Shown: positions 9,301 through 17,160 of the stretch, in pieces | Layout: every line of letters starts with the position of its first letter | Position numbering within the stretch: the first letter of the stretch is position 1 | NCBI GenBank assembly: GCA_001803235.1 | Contig: MHBL01000283.1 | Span: 1 to 51,463 of the forward strand | DNA length: 51,463 nt | Source of the DNA: Lentisphaerae bacterium RIFOXYA12_64_32 | GTDB lineage: Bacteria > Verrucomicrobiota > Lentisphaeria > Oligosphaerales > YB12-FULL-65-16 | Direction: 5' to 3' | Made by a program: the position numbers and the translations under genes | Notes under the pieces: model-generated | Told to the model about the DNA's origin: nothing | Databases searched by the model: none | Seen by the model: only the letters and a program-made list of their open reading frames with translations

Positions 9301-9875
9301 TGCGCCATGACCTCGGGGCTGAGACTGACCCCGGCGGTTGCGGCCGTGACCTGCGCTGCCGCGCCGGGGCCCGCGCCTGCCGCGAGCTTTGCGGTCAGGA
9401 GTGCGGCAAGTTGTTTGACACAATCGGCCCACTCGTCGGGATAGCGTCCGGAAACGCTGACTCGCGCCGTTTCCAGGGCGTTTGGCGCTTCGACAAGTGC
9501 CGCTTCGCACTGGAATCGTTTCTCCGCGGTCTTGGTAACCTGGCCCTCGACGAGGAACCGGACGTGCGGCAGCGTCCGCAATCGCAACTCACCCGGTCCC
9601 AGGAGTCCTTGCCGGGTGAGTCGGCGTTCGCCGAGCAGCAAGCGAATGTGCCGCCGTTCGACGACGGGCACGCCATTCGCGGCCAGCTCGACCTCGAGCA
9701 GTTCGGCCATGCCCGAGGCCCAACTGTCGGGCGACGTGGTCCCGGCCATGGTGAAATCCATGACGGCGACGGGGGCCGTGTCGCCGCACAGGGGCGATGC
9801 ACAGGCCCACAGGGCGGCGCAGAGTGCGAGGCGCACGTCCCCCAACCATCCCGACCTTTTTGCTCGAATGACCAT
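6345..9875 (-). CDS. Exported CsgG-like / TPR / HEAT giant protein
   Basis: The product has 1176 residues. The start at ATG 9875 has GGAGGGG upstream and opens a signal peptide (residues ~1-31). Residues ~34-170 resemble a CsgG/FlgO-type domain (APVAVMDFTMAG; VPVVERRHIRLLLGERRL). The long middle has helix-turn-helix solenoid pieces typical of TPR proteins (ALFYLRRAATNDEQCLAAVV; HAEAAALFGRIADEMPTDQW). Near residue 1110 a HEAT-like unit appears (LLELLDHPNPRVQANTLSCL). The gene overlaps the next one by 4 nt. It is separated from the CsgG-like gene upstream by 468 bp containing a palindromic repeat, so it may have its own promoter. It is probably a periplasmic or outer-membrane assembly scaffold; no catalytic motif is seen. 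Confidence 0.8.
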   Translation of the reverse strand: MVIRAKRSGWLGDVRLALCAALWACASPLCGDTAPVAVMDFTMAGTTSPDSWASGMAELLEVELAANGVPVVERRHIRLLLGERRLTRQGLLGPGELRLRTLPHVRFLVEGQVTKTAEKRFQCEAALVEAPNALETARVSVSGRYPDEWADCVKQLAALLTAKLAAGAGPGAAAQVTAATAGVSLSPEVMAHYYRGLEHLHQGRPGYALFYLRRAATNDEQCLAAVVWQQRLYERLGLPELAVAVRDMSLDGKVGRNPTAAKFLAALSGTEVPRTGRTWLVYTTGDVHAEFLDEFRTELASAIGVSVFRPDSLDSVAREQDLDLTREFHALPPGFWRQALPDHAVVLTATATGGRIHLADAINGRQVVPPVDFAGASGRAAARLLVEALNRNDADHAPKPTAPVTEAMTSSEVSLETGTDADRFALRFDRFLVTPDRLEAILPLQADYSRSVHIDLAVTEQLLQRALRVVRLKPERDDAPLWLMSILVQLRTIHRIAVTTSGKEPMETAFGELLERYPRSFPAHLVRYMLAHKRADEGKHAEAAALFGRIADEMPTDQWYGAYPRDRFWINLHCFRARELVQIGRVEDAEKAVLAAQPWVEKRYPAASPVPPTQMVWPFYGDRQSAFSCIYMPAYPDVGGGRSLQGVNDICPVLDQLHRDILDRRSGRVTAPNGDSQNLYERALAADGPAAVGHHFQSLEQFSREFRPNAPLPDRVNRQLAWLYPRLPDQAAVARFERLETALLALPLQPDERCNLLMHCGRFADAEPLLKEQGQSHLPWERFDAIMRTCEVLYFTGRQSRIAPFLRDSLQPFTQLMADDAWTRLPGATGPENVLRRHHAAELYPRLVLTTVRHLLEVDQPAEALHLYRSFSDNPAAKSAVPVTPACELALKFEASKAMFLEGDILPATDLIKDVIVATTDKDTAYPGCVQPGIWNLHALALHRLEQFRTYGAAQSAMRYFRTVVLPDLPFPRRIAVPVYLSRVWEQPWMTANATALKAIGEELLPYAYRVCCCDPTFPRAGESIWRDFSGWQMVGALSVLPVRDTLDVAPFFPVLTLPHGPLVTAAFLTRNRGMAHDALPALLLAAAKQQGVEDISRYIDRFPDVTPKTMPTLLELLDHPNPRVQANTLSCLRRYYAAKLPEDVAKGPEAQLLDWLRRACRDSLAAQGQAAKDKP

Positions 9876-10343
9876 CGCCGGGGTCCCCTCCGTCGTCTAC
9901 TGTCGGTCGCCGCGTTGTTCGACTACCTGCTCGCCAGCCCACCATGAAGGTCGGAAGTCAGGCAGGCCTGAGGCCATGCGCATGTGTCCGCCCTCCGGTC
10001 GTTGCCCCGCGATGCCAGCCAGACACTCTTGGCGGCGACGCGGTATGGAGTGCGGTGGCGAGTCCGCCGCGGGCGGCGCGACACCGCTTTGGCGGAGGCG
10101 CTTTGCCCGCGCGACGCACTCCAGCCAAAGCGGCGTCGACGGGCGCTTACTCGCCCTCTGCCGCCGCACTCCACAGGCCGTTGCCGATGGCCACGATCTG
10201 CCGCGATGCCGGTGCGTTCGCCGACCGCGACGGACACGCAGGACAGGGAGACCGTAGTCGCATTGCGTTGCCCCCTGAGTCTCCTTCCCCGGTTTCCATC
10301 CTTCAAGTCCTTCAGTCTCTTCATGGTGGCAGCGTAGGCCGCC
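9876..10343. other. 468 bp gene-free gap inside the leftward series
   Basis: The gap contains one palindromic repeat (10045-10174, listed separately). The short frames in it are rich in Arg, Ala and Pro and follow the repeat, so I do not call genes. I recognise no promoter. Confidence 0.6.
10045..10174. repeat. Palindromic dispersed repeat, copy A
   Basis: About 130 bp bounded by ATGGAGTGCGGTGGCGAG and the inverted counterpart CTCTGCCGCCGCACTCCACA. Inside is a second inverted pair, ACCGCTTTGGC and GCCAAAGCGGC. The same nested plan occurs at 34172-34376 and, as a half copy, at 51173. The whole unit can fold into a long imperfect hairpin. It lies between the CsgG-like gene and the 1176-residue gene. 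Confidence 0.75.
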
Positions 10344-11300
10344 TCACTTGGGAGTAACCAGCTTGGGCAGGAGGCGGTCGGCGATCTGGGCGGCGGCCTG
10401 CTGCAGCGCGGCCTTGCCCGCAACCTGTTCGCTGAGGTCGACCACCACTGCAGTCTGACGGTCGGTGGCGATGATCTTGTCCGTCTTCGGGTCCACCGCC
10501 TTCACCTCGAGCCTTGCCTTAACGCTGACCAGGTTGCCGCGGCGAATGGCGAACTCGCTGAAACCCTGACCTTCCAGGATGACATCGGCCTTGCTTCGGA
10601 CGCCGTCGTCCGGATCGATGACCTCGAAGCCGGTCTCTTTGCAGAACAGGGTCAGCTCCGTCTGGGCCGCAGGGTCGGGCGTGCCCTGGCCGACATGGTG
10701 TTCGGTGACGTGGATGAACACGACCGGACGCTTGTTGTCACCCAGTTTGGCTTTGAGCGCCGCGATCAGGTCTTCCTGCTTCGCCGGTCTCGCAACGAGT
10801 TGGTCCGCCTTTTCCAGAATGGTCTTTGCTACGTCCTCAGCCAGCTTCCCCACTTCGTTATCGAGCTCGGCGCCGGCTTCGCCTTTGGTGGATGCCCCGA
10901 GTACGCGACTGGTCTCCGTGCCGATGATCTTGGCCACCAGGTACAGCTTCTTGCCTACCAACATGACCGAGCCGGTAACGAGGATCTTGGCACCCGTCAA
11001 CTGCCCGACTTGCGTAGCCTGGCCCGGGGTGACCATGCCTGACAGGTTGATCTCCGCTTCTTCCAGGGTTTTCTGGAGGTCGTTGCGATCGACCAGATAG
11101 ATGTCAGGGTTGGCCACGAGCTTGGCGAACAGGATGTCGCTCACCTGGGGGCCGAGCCCCTTCACCTCCTGGCCCTGTTCCTGGAACGGGAAGATGGCCG
11201 TTGGGTACATGACCTTTGGTGCTTGCTCCAGAGCGTGGCCCACCGCACCGCTCACGGCCCAGATCGCTGCTGCTACCGCACAGAACATTGCCCGTCTCAT
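10344..11300 (-). CDS. CsgG-family lipoprotein-like/envelope protein
   Basis: The product has 318 residues. The ATG at 11300 was chosen because AAGGAGG sits 7 nt upstream and the ATGA overlaps the stop of the preceding gene, so it is translationally coupled. Residues 1-23 are a signal peptide without a clear lipobox. Residues ~30-180 match the CsgG/LpoB pattern: TAIFPFQEQG, ILFAKLVANPDIYLVDRNDL, TGAKILVTGSVMLVGKKLYL. The C-terminal half (PVVFIHVTEHHVGQG; VILEGQGFSEFAIRRGNLVS) looks like a second alpha/beta domain. CsgG forms the curli export pore, but no curli subunit genes are nearby, so a curli role is unlikely. Its company of large CsgG-like proteins suggests a shared envelope complex. Confidence 0.82.
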   Translation of the reverse strand: MRRAMFCAVAAAIWAVSGAVGHALEQAPKVMYPTAIFPFQEQGQEVKGLGPQVSDILFAKLVANPDIYLVDRNDLQKTLEEAEINLSGMVTPGQATQVGQLTGAKILVTGSVMLVGKKLYLVAKIIGTETSRVLGASTKGEAGAELDNEVGKLAEDVAKTILEKADQLVARPAKQEDLIAALKAKLGDNKRPVVFIHVTEHHVGQGTPDPAAQTELTLFCKETGFEVIDPDDGVRSKADVILEGQGFSEFAIRRGNLVSVKARLEVKAVDPKTDKIIATDRQTAVVVDLSEQVAGKAALQQAAAQIADRLLPKLVTPK

Positions 11301-12376
11301 TGTCGTTCCTCCTTCTTCTGCGATTCGTGCAACCACTCGATCATTCGTGCGAACAGGAACCGTGGCACCGGTCCGGCGGCCCACCCGTCGACCAGGTCGA
11401 AGCCGCACAGTACCAATCGGCCGCCGGTTGCGAACTCCGCACAGAACCACGGCCAGGCTGTGTCGCCGGGGCAAACCTGCAAGACGGTCGTCTCGCCGGT
11501 GCCCGAGAGTTCAAACGATACTCCCACCAGCTTCCCGTCCGGCGGCCAGCCCGACGCGTCCAGCCGCTTGTCGAGTTGAGTGATGATGTCGGTGCGTTGG
11601 AGGTGGAGCCCCATCGGCGCCGGGAGTTGGCTGTTCGCTGCACCCGGGACATTGAGGCGCCCTTCGCCCGGGCACAGCCACAGGACAGGGCGGCCGGCGG
11701 CGGCCAGGCCGGCCAGTACAGACCACAGTCCCCGGTTGTCTTCCGGGGCTACGCCGGGCCCAATCACGATGGTTCCGGCCTGCACGCCTTCCAGTGCCCC
11801 GCTGCTTTGAATGGTCTCGAACGGGACTTCGGCCTCCTCCAGAATCGGTACCAGCTTCCTCTCCGGATCGAAAACCTGGAGCTTCAGTTCGCGCAGCCTT
11901 TCGTGTCGGGCGTGGGACGCGTCTTCCGGGAAGATCCAGAGCGGTCGCGTCAGTTGCGCCACTGGCTCGGAAACGCCGTCTTCCATGAGAACGACGGACA
12001 GCGACGCGGCGACGACCACCCCTGGCTTCACAGGCGGGAGCTGGGTCCGCAGGTCCACCTCCGCGGGCTTGTCGGGTGTACTGGTCACGGCCTGCTCACG
12101 ACGGAAGACGGTGCGGCCGGCAACGGCCAGGCTCCAGCCCATCCGCCCGGACAGCGGGCGTGCCGCGGTGACGGTGACGCTGAACGCCAGATCGTGATCG
12201 GCAAAGACACACGACCACGGCTGCGAAACGCGAAGGCTGGGCAGCGCTTCTTCGGCGCCGGCCGCCAGCGAGGCAAGAGCCATGGCACTCGCGAGGACCG
12301 AGCGCTGCAGGAGGGCTCGGTTCCTGCGCCATGCAGCCCTCAGCCGCTCGTTCATCCCGGTCTTCAGTGAACTCAT
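11297..12376 (-). CDS. Secreted protein of unknown function in the ECF operon
   Basis: The product has 359 residues. The start at ATG 12376 overlaps the TGA stop of the anti-sigma gene (ATGA), and the gene ends in another ATGA overlap, so this is the middle of a tightly coupled trio. A hydrophobic segment (about residues 25-40) after a long basic N-terminus looks like a signal peptide or anchor. Residues ~50-165 look like a beta-sandwich. Residues ~170-350 have the alternating pattern of a glutamine-amidotransferase-like fold (TIVIGPGVAPEDNRGLWSVL; RPVLWLCPGEGRL; GRLVLCGFDLVDGW), as in domains that decorate large glycosidases, but with no obvious nucleophile triad. I do not recognise a family name. 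Confidence 0.75.
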   Translation of the reverse strand: MSSLKTGMNERLRAAWRRNRALLQRSVLASAMALASLAAGAEEALPSLRVSQPWSCVFADHDLAFSVTVTAARPLSGRMGWSLAVAGRTVFRREQAVTSTPDKPAEVDLRTQLPPVKPGVVVAASLSVVLMEDGVSEPVAQLTRPLWIFPEDASHARHERLRELKLQVFDPERKLVPILEEAEVPFETIQSSGALEGVQAGTIVIGPGVAPEDNRGLWSVLAGLAAAGRPVLWLCPGEGRLNVPGAANSQLPAPMGLHLQRTDIITQLDKRLDASGWPPDGKLVGVSFELSGTGETTVLQVCPGDTAWPWFCAEFATGGRLVLCGFDLVDGWAAGPVPRFLFARMIEWLHESQKKEERQ

Positions 12377-13158
12377 GACGACTTGCTCCGATGTCCCAGC
12401 GGCAGCCACGACGCGACTTGGACAACCGCGTATTCGGCCGTGTCCGTCTGCAGGGCCAGGACCCGCATCGGCTTCCCCGGGACCATGACCGCACTGGTCG
12501 CCGCGGCCAGGCAGGTCGGTTGGTCGAGGTGCAGTTCGGAATCCATCGCGATATTGCCATCGGGGAGTGGGTAGACCCACAACCGCAGTCTCCCCCCTAC
12601 GCCGTCATCGGTGTTGAGGGTCACGCTTTCCTCGCTGCGCGTCGAGACGGTCGTATCCCACACTGCCTTCCAGTCTCCCCCCGCGCGCCCGCGCCGCAGG
12701 ACTGACACGCGCACCAGCACGACGCGGCCGGGCTCCGCACTGGTGTGGTCGGTTGCCAGTCCCATCCGGACGTCGTTGTCGGTCTCGGCGATCCAGCGCA
12801 CGCCGCCGCCGAAAACGTCGCTGTACTGACCGAACAGGGTAGCTTTCTCCAGCAGGATCGGTTCTGTCACGCTAGCCTTGCTCGCGGCCGCCCAACTGAC
12901 GTCGGCAGTCCGTTCGAAGGCCGAGCGCATCAACGGAACGGCCAGGAGGATCCCGGCCGCAATGCCGGCGGCCAGATACGCCAGGCGGGGGACCCTGTGC
13001 CAACCGAACGCCGGGGACGGCGTTGACGGGACACGCAGGAACCGGTCGTCGCGCACTTTCTGTGCAACGCGGTCGGCCAACTCAGCCAGATGCTCTTCGG
13101 GCGGCTGACGGGACGCCGCCCACTCCCGCACATGTTTGTCAACTGGGTGTTGTGACAT
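12373..13158 (-). CDS. Probable membrane-anchored anti-sigma factor
   Basis: The product has 261 residues, with GAGGAGAG about 8 nt before ATG 13158. It lies 87 bp downstream of the ECF sigma gene, the usual place for an anti-sigma factor. The N-terminal ~50 residues are charged and cytoplasmic (VDKHVREWAASRQPPEEHLAEL). One transmembrane helix follows at about residues 57-77 (LAYLAAGIAAGILLAVPL). The remaining ~180 residues would lie outside the cytoplasm and look beta-rich. The zinc-binding HxxxCxxC motif of classical anti-sigma domains is absent, so the call rests on gene order and topology. The stop overlaps the next start by 4 nt. Confidence 0.68.
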   Translation of the reverse strand: MSQHPVDKHVREWAASRQPPEEHLAELADRVAQKVRDDRFLRVPSTPSPAFGWHRVPRLAYLAAGIAAGILLAVPLMRSAFERTADVSWAAASKASVTEPILLEKATLFGQYSDVFGGGVRWIAETDNDVRMGLATDHTSAEPGRVVLVRVSVLRRGRAGGDWKAVWDTTVSTRSEESVTLNTDDGVGGRLRLWVYPLPDGNIAMDSELHLDQPTCLAAATSAVMVPGKPMRVLALQTDTAEYAVVQVASWLPLGHRSKSS

Positions 13159-13245
13159 GGTTCTCTCTCCTCGGCCTGGACTGGCGGTGTTACCCGCCCG
13201 TTCGTAGCTCCGCAGCGGCGCCCGGCCTGGGGGCGGATGCAGACG

Positions 13246-13797
13246 TCAAGTCTCCAAGTAGGCCGCGAGCGACCGGCCCAGCTCCTTGCGGGCCTGGTAC
13301 ACTCGCCAATACATGGTGGCGGTGGAACAGCCTTCGATGCCGGCCGCTTCGGGCGCGGGCATATCCTGCAGGACAACCAGCGTCAGCGCCGCCCGCAACT
13401 TGGGTGACAGTTGTCCCATGGCTGCCTCGATCCGTTCCCATTTCTCGGTGTCAAGGGCCCGGGCGTCCGGCCGTCGATGCGCTGCGTCGGGCGGGTCAGC
13501 GGCTGTCTCGTTTTCGACGGGCGATCGGCGACCACGCGCGGCGAGGAACGAGCGCGTGGTGTTCAGGACGATCCGATACAACCAGGTCGTGAATGTCGCA
13601 CTGCCTCTGAACGTGCCCAGCCCGCGATAGGCGCGAACGAAAATCTCCTGGACCAGGTCATCGGCATCCGCATCGTTCAGGACCATCTGGAACACCACGG
13701 CGCGGGTCCTAGGCATATGACGGCGCGTCAGTTCATCGAGACGGCCGACGTCCCCGTCCCTCTGAAACAGCATCACGAGCCGTTCGTCAGTATCCAA
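13246..13797 (-). CDS. ECF-family RNA polymerase sigma factor
   Basis: The product has 183 residues, normal for an ECF sigma factor. Region 2 is clear: VLNDADADDLVQEIFVRAYR followed by FTTWLYRIVLNTTRSFL. Region 4 is represented by LSPKLRAALTLVVLQDMPAPE and a helix-turn-helix GCSTATMYWRVYQARKELGR. The most likely start is TTG 13797, which has GGCGGAGG 6 nt upstream; the next in-frame candidate is a GTG eight codons in. It is the first gene of the leftward series and presumably directs its transcription, being held inactive by the membrane protein encoded next. Self-activation is usual for this class but no motif is proven here. Confidence 0.9.
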   Translation of the reverse strand: MDTDERLVMLFQRDGDVGRLDELTRRHMPRTRAVVFQMVLNDADADDLVQEIFVRAYRGLGTFRGSATFTTWLYRIVLNTTRSFLAARGRRSPVENETAADPPDAAHRRPDARALDTEKWERIEAAMGQLSPKLRAALTLVVLQDMPAPEAAGIEGCSTATMYWRVYQARKELGRSLAAYLET

Positions 13798-14406
13798 GGT
13801 TCGCCTCCGCCTTCAACGCACCTCACTTGTGACATTAGACTGCCGTTGCAGGCATTTCTTGGATCGGAGTCGATAAAAGAGAGGCGGCCTGTGCGGGTGA
13901 ATCCGGCCTTTCGGGCAGAGAGCCTCTCGCGGACAGGCATCGGAAACGGCCCCGCTCGTAGTGGTGTCGCAGTCCCGGCGGTAGTCCGCCGGGCAAGACA
14001 CCATCCGCGCGCCACGTCGTCACAACACGCCCGGCTTCGTTCAGAAACTTCGCCGTGACACGCCAGATGGGCTCTTGGCGCTCCACTTCGTTCCGCGCGC
14101 TGCGAGCCCACTACGAACGAGCGTGTCCTGCCGTCTACGGTGGGGCCTTTTCTCTCACAGGATTCACGCGCCCCGGTCGAAAAGGGGCGATGGCGTCAAA
14201 CCCCGCCGCTCTCCCGCAACCTCGCGCCGTGTCCGGGAATATCGCATTGGCCCGAAGGGTGTCAACCGGATTGGGTGCGCGGGGGCGGTGGGGAGCGTCC
14301 ATGGTACGGATTGCACCGGCTCAGAGACGCGGTATGCTTCGGTGGTTGGTTGCCGCGAGTTGGTGCGGCGCCAAGCGGAACACCGTTACACTGGAGAACC
14401 AAGCCG
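13798..14406. other. 609 bp divergent intergenic region
   Basis: It lies between the leftward ECF operon and the rightward epimerase gene. The epimerase promoter is at 14311-14338. The ECF promoter must lie near 13800-13900, but I cannot point to a convincing pair of boxes. Short open frames across 13813-14260 have arginine-rich, non-protein-like composition and were not called. Confidence 0.5.
14311..14338 (+). promoter_or_regulatory. Putative sigma70-type promoter of the epimerase gene
   Basis: TTGCAC, a 16 nt spacer and TATGCT. The -10 box ends 68 nt before the ATG at 14407. Confidence 0.5.
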
Positions 14407-15309
14407 ATGAATATCCTGATCACGGGTGCGTTTGGCATGGTAGGGCGCGAACTGGTCCGGGAGCTTGAGGGCGCGCACAGCCTGCGCTTGCTGGACCGCG
14501 ACAAGCCGGAGAACGCGACGGTGTTCGCGCCGGGCACGCCGACCGGGCGCAAGCCGGCGCCGTTCGCGACGTCCTGGCCGTGCATCCAAGGCGAGATCAC
14601 GGACCGTGCGGCCGTGGGCAAGGCGGTGGCAGGCATGGACGCGGTGGTGCACCTGGCCGCGGTGGTGACCGGGTTTCCGCAGAACGGCCCGGAGACGATG
14701 CACGTGAACGTGTGCGGCACGTTCAACCTGCTGGATGCGGCGTGCCGCGAGGCGAAGGCGAAGCGGTTCGTGTGCGCGTCGAGCATCAATGCGTTCGGCA
14801 CGTTCTACTGGCGGTTGAGCGGCAAGCCGGTGTCGTACGACAGGCTGCCGCTCGACGAGGATTTCCCGTCGGTGGCCGAGGACCCGTACAGCCTGAGCAA
14901 GCTGTTCAACGAGCAGACCTGCGCCGGGTTCACGCGCGCCTACGGCATCACCACGGCGGCGTTCCGGTTCGCCGGCGTCTGGCCGGAGGAGACGTACCGG
15001 CAGCGCCGCGCGGAGGGGCTCAAGCCGACCGCGGGCTGGTCGGACGACCTGTACCAGTGGGTGCACGTGAAGGACGTGGTGCGCGGCATTCGTCAGGCGT
15101 TGGAGAAGCCGGACCTGCCGGCGCACGGAGTCTACACGCTCTGCGCGGCGGACACGCGTTGCCCCGAGCCGAGCATGGACATCCTGCAGAAGTTCCGGCC
15201 CGACCTGGCGGCGAAGGTAACTGTGCCCATTCCGGGGCGCGGCAGTCTACTCTCGATCCAGCGCGCACATGACGCGTTCGGCTTTGCGCCGCAGTATCGG
15301 CTGGACTGA
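14407..15309 (+). CDS. NAD-dependent epimerase/dehydratase (extended SDR)
   Basis: The product has 300 residues and starts at ATG 14407, preceded by TGGAGAA. The N-terminus carries the Rossmann dinucleotide motif of extended short-chain dehydrogenases (ILITGAFGMVGREL: GxxGxxG). VVHLAAVV follows as the usual third strand motif, then the catalytic serine region CASSINAFG. The typical Tyr-x-x-x-Lys appears as DPYSLSK. The length and C-terminal pattern (WVHVKDVVRGIRQALE) fit NAD(P)-dependent sugar epimerases or uronate-type dehydrogenases. The substrate cannot be told from sequence. The next two genes run on the opposite strand, so it is a single-gene unit. Confidence 0.88.
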   Translation: MNILITGAFGMVGRELVRELEGAHSLRLLDRDKPENATVFAPGTPTGRKPAPFATSWPCIQGEITDRAAVGKAVAGMDAVVHLAAVVTGFPQNGPETMHVNVCGTFNLLDAACREAKAKRFVCASSINAFGTFYWRLSGKPVSYDRLPLDEDFPSVAEDPYSLSKLFNEQTCAGFTRAYGITTAAFRFAGVWPEETYRQRRAEGLKPTAGWSDDLYQWVHVKDVVRGIRQALEKPDLPAHGVYTLCAADTRCPEPSMDILQKFRPDLAAKVTVPIPGRGSLLSIQRAHDAFGFAPQYRLD

Positions 15310-15333
15310 GCGGGCGCGGCGCGTTGCCAAAGC

Positions 15334-15372
15334 GCTTCGAAGACCGCCTGAAACCGGGACCGTGAACCTGGG
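15334..15372 (+). repeat. 39 bp direct repeat, copy 1
   Basis: It begins GCTTCGAAGACCGCCTGAA and, after 11 variable bases, continues GAACCTGGG. A second copy with the same 11-base spacing lies 162 bp downstream at 15496-15534. It is situated between convergent genes. Confidence 0.6.
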
Positions 15373-15412
15373 AGGCGCGAGGCTTGTAGTCCCGCGTTTA
15401 CGCGGTCCGGGT
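15367..15412 (+). repeat. Uninterrupted copy of the sequence that hosts the 24456 insertion
   Basis: The stretch CTTGTAGTCCCGCGTTTA continuing into CGCGGTCCGGGT matches 24437-24455 plus 24588-24602, where the two halves are separated by a 131 bp insert with inverted ends. It therefore serves as the empty site for comparison. Confidence 0.6.
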
Positions 15413-15495
15413 TGCGTGTGCTGGCACGGGCGACGTTGGACCCCCGCATCTGCCGTAGACTGCCGGGCGAACGCACTTGCGGGACGAACCGGAGT

Positions 15496-15534
15496 GCTTC
15501 GAAGACCGCCTGAAGGCGTCACTACGAACCTGGG
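15496..15534 (+). repeat. 39 bp direct repeat, copy 2
   Basis: Same 19-base core GCTTCGAAGACCGCCTGAA and downstream GAACCTGGG as the copy at 15334-15372. It ends just beyond the 3' end of the minus-strand glycoside hydrolase gene. Confidence 0.6.
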
Positions 15535-15561
15535 CCCGTCCCATTTCTCGCCGGTGCGGAC

Positions 15562-17160
15562 TCAGCGTTCTCGCTCGAGGACCAGCACCCAGTCCTGGTA
15601 GATGGGGAAGCGCGGCAGGGCGGGGCGCCAGTCGCCGTTGGCGTCGGCGCGGCACTCGCCGGCCGGGTACTCGTCGCCGTTCACCGGGTTCCAGAGGAAG
15701 GCGCGGTAGGCGATGCCCGGTTCGAGCGCCTTGACGGTGGGCAGGTTCCACATCAGCGGCAGATAGGCGATGCGGAGTTCGCCGGGAATGCCGGCGGCGA
15801 ACGGCTGCAGCGGGTTCTGGGGTGTCCAGTGCGGTTCGATCCACTCGGGGTGCGGTTCCATACGCCACCACTCGAAACGGGCCAGGAGCGCCTTGGCCAG
15901 GCCGAGTTGCGCCGAACCCGGGAGTTGCGACGCCTCATCCCACGGGGTATTGCCCCACGACATGCCGTGCGGCGACGGGCCGTAGGGCTGCTCGCGACGG
16001 TTGACCTGCCAGATGCCGTTGGCGCCGTACGTGTGACCGCAGGCGCCGGACAGCACACTGGCCCAGAACATGAGGCGCTGGACCTCCTGCCGGCACGCCT
16101 CGCCGATCCCTTCGTAGCAGACCTCGCTGTTGATCACCGGCAGGCGCGGTTCGCGTCCGTACGCCTCGGTCACCAGTCGCAGCGTGTTGCCGAGGCTGGC
16201 CCGGTCGCCGTGCCCGGTCTGGAGCATGTCGAGGTCGAGCACGGCTGTATCGTTGACGTTGTTGCGCGCCGCGTCGGTCGGGTGGATCGTGACCGGATGG
16301 TGGTACGGATCGATGTCGCGCACATGGTGGCCCAGTTCGGTCCAGCCGTCCTTCTGGAACGCGATGTCTTTCGGCTTATCGGTGGATAAGTAGTAGGGCA
16401 TACTGCCTTCGCCGGCGAGGCACCAGACGACGGGGTACGCGCCGTAGCGTGCGACCAGGTTGCGCCAGTGCTTCTTCATGCGTTCGATGCCGAGCCAGGG
16501 CAGGTGATAGCCCCAGCAGCCGACGACGCAGGGCACGAGGCCGCGTGACACGAGCCAGTCGATACGCAGGTCGGCCATGTCGAAGTAGGCGGGGCGGATG
16601 CGTGCGTAGTCCGGTTCCCAGGGGAAGCCGGCTTCGTTGGCGCCGCGTTCGTCGAAGGCCGGCATATCCGGGTACAGTCCGGCGACGATCTGCACGACGG
16701 TGAAGCCCTTGGTGACGCGGTCGGCGGCGAGGCGCTGGAATTCGCCCGGCCAGGCCAGGCGCCGGCAGAGGCCCATCCACCATGTGTCGGCCAGCCAGAA
16801 GAACGGCGTGCCGTCGGCGTGTTCGAAGTGCCGCCGGTCGGTTGCCGCGCGCAGTGGCCCATGGCGCAGGAGCGGGTTGGCACCCTCATACTCGGCAACG
16901 CTGAGTTCACCCGTTTTCCCGTGCAGCTCCGGGTTGGCGGTGTCAGAGCATTCGCTGCGATAGCGGTAGATGCCGGTTTGTGTTGGTGCAAAGCGGACGC
17001 GCCAGGTGTTCTCGCCGGCCCAGAACGCCGGGACGCGTTGCGACGTTCCGTCCGGCGCGTGGAACACCACGTCCAGCTCGACGTCGTTGAACGGGTCGGG
17101 GCAGGGGCGAGCAGAGTGGAACGTCCATTCGGTGACGCAGTTGCGGACCGCGTGCTTCAT
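15562..17160 (-). CDS. Apiosidase-like glycoside hydrolase (DUF5060 + DUF4038 type)
   Basis: The product has 532 residues. ATG 17160 was chosen because GGGGGAGG lies just upstream. Residues ~1-90 form a beta-sandwich resembling DUF5060 (DVELDVVFHAPDGTSQRVPAFW). Residues ~95-450 match the DUF4038/GH140-like barrel: FFWLADTWWMGLCRRL, then WCLAGEGSMPYY with Glu251 as the likely acid/base region, then VINSEVCYEGIG with Glu346 as the likely nucleophile. A short C-terminal beta domain ends the protein. No signal peptide is visible, so it may act inside the cell on imported oligosaccharides. Related enzymes release apiose or other sugars from pectin side chains; the exact substrate here is unknown. 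The family 4 glycosidase gene lies 209 bp upstream on the same strand, perhaps co-transcribed. Confidence 0.82.
   Translation of the reverse strand: MKHAVRNCVTEWTFHSARPCPDPFNDVELDVVFHAPDGTSQRVPAFWAGENTWRVRFAPTQTGIYRYRSECSDTANPELHGKTGELSVAEYEGANPLLRHGPLRAATDRRHFEHADGTPFFWLADTWWMGLCRRLAWPGEFQRLAADRVTKGFTVVQIVAGLYPDMPAFDERGANEAGFPWEPDYARIRPAYFDMADLRIDWLVSRGLVPCVVGCWGYHLPWLGIERMKKHWRNLVARYGAYPVVWCLAGEGSMPYYLSTDKPKDIAFQKDGWTELGHHVRDIDPYHHPVTIHPTDAARNNVNDTAVLDLDMLQTGHGDRASLGNTLRLVTEAYGREPRLPVINSEVCYEGIGEACRQEVQRLMFWASVLSGACGHTYGANGIWQVNRREQPYGPSPHGMSWGNTPWDEASQLPGSAQLGLAKALLARFEWWRMEPHPEWIEPHWTPQNPLQPFAAGIPGELRIAYLPLMWNLPTVKALEPGIAYRAFLWNPVNGDEYPAGECRADANGDWRPALPRFPIYQDWVLVLERER

Noticed and set aside
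9897..10423. Short frames translating the palindromic repeat as proteins
   Set aside because: They follow the repeat on both strands, lack ribosome-binding sites and have low-complexity composition.
10344..11300. Curli biogenesis operon
   Set aside because: Only CsgG-like domains are present; there are no CsgA/B repeat subunits, CsgE, CsgF or CsgD nearby.
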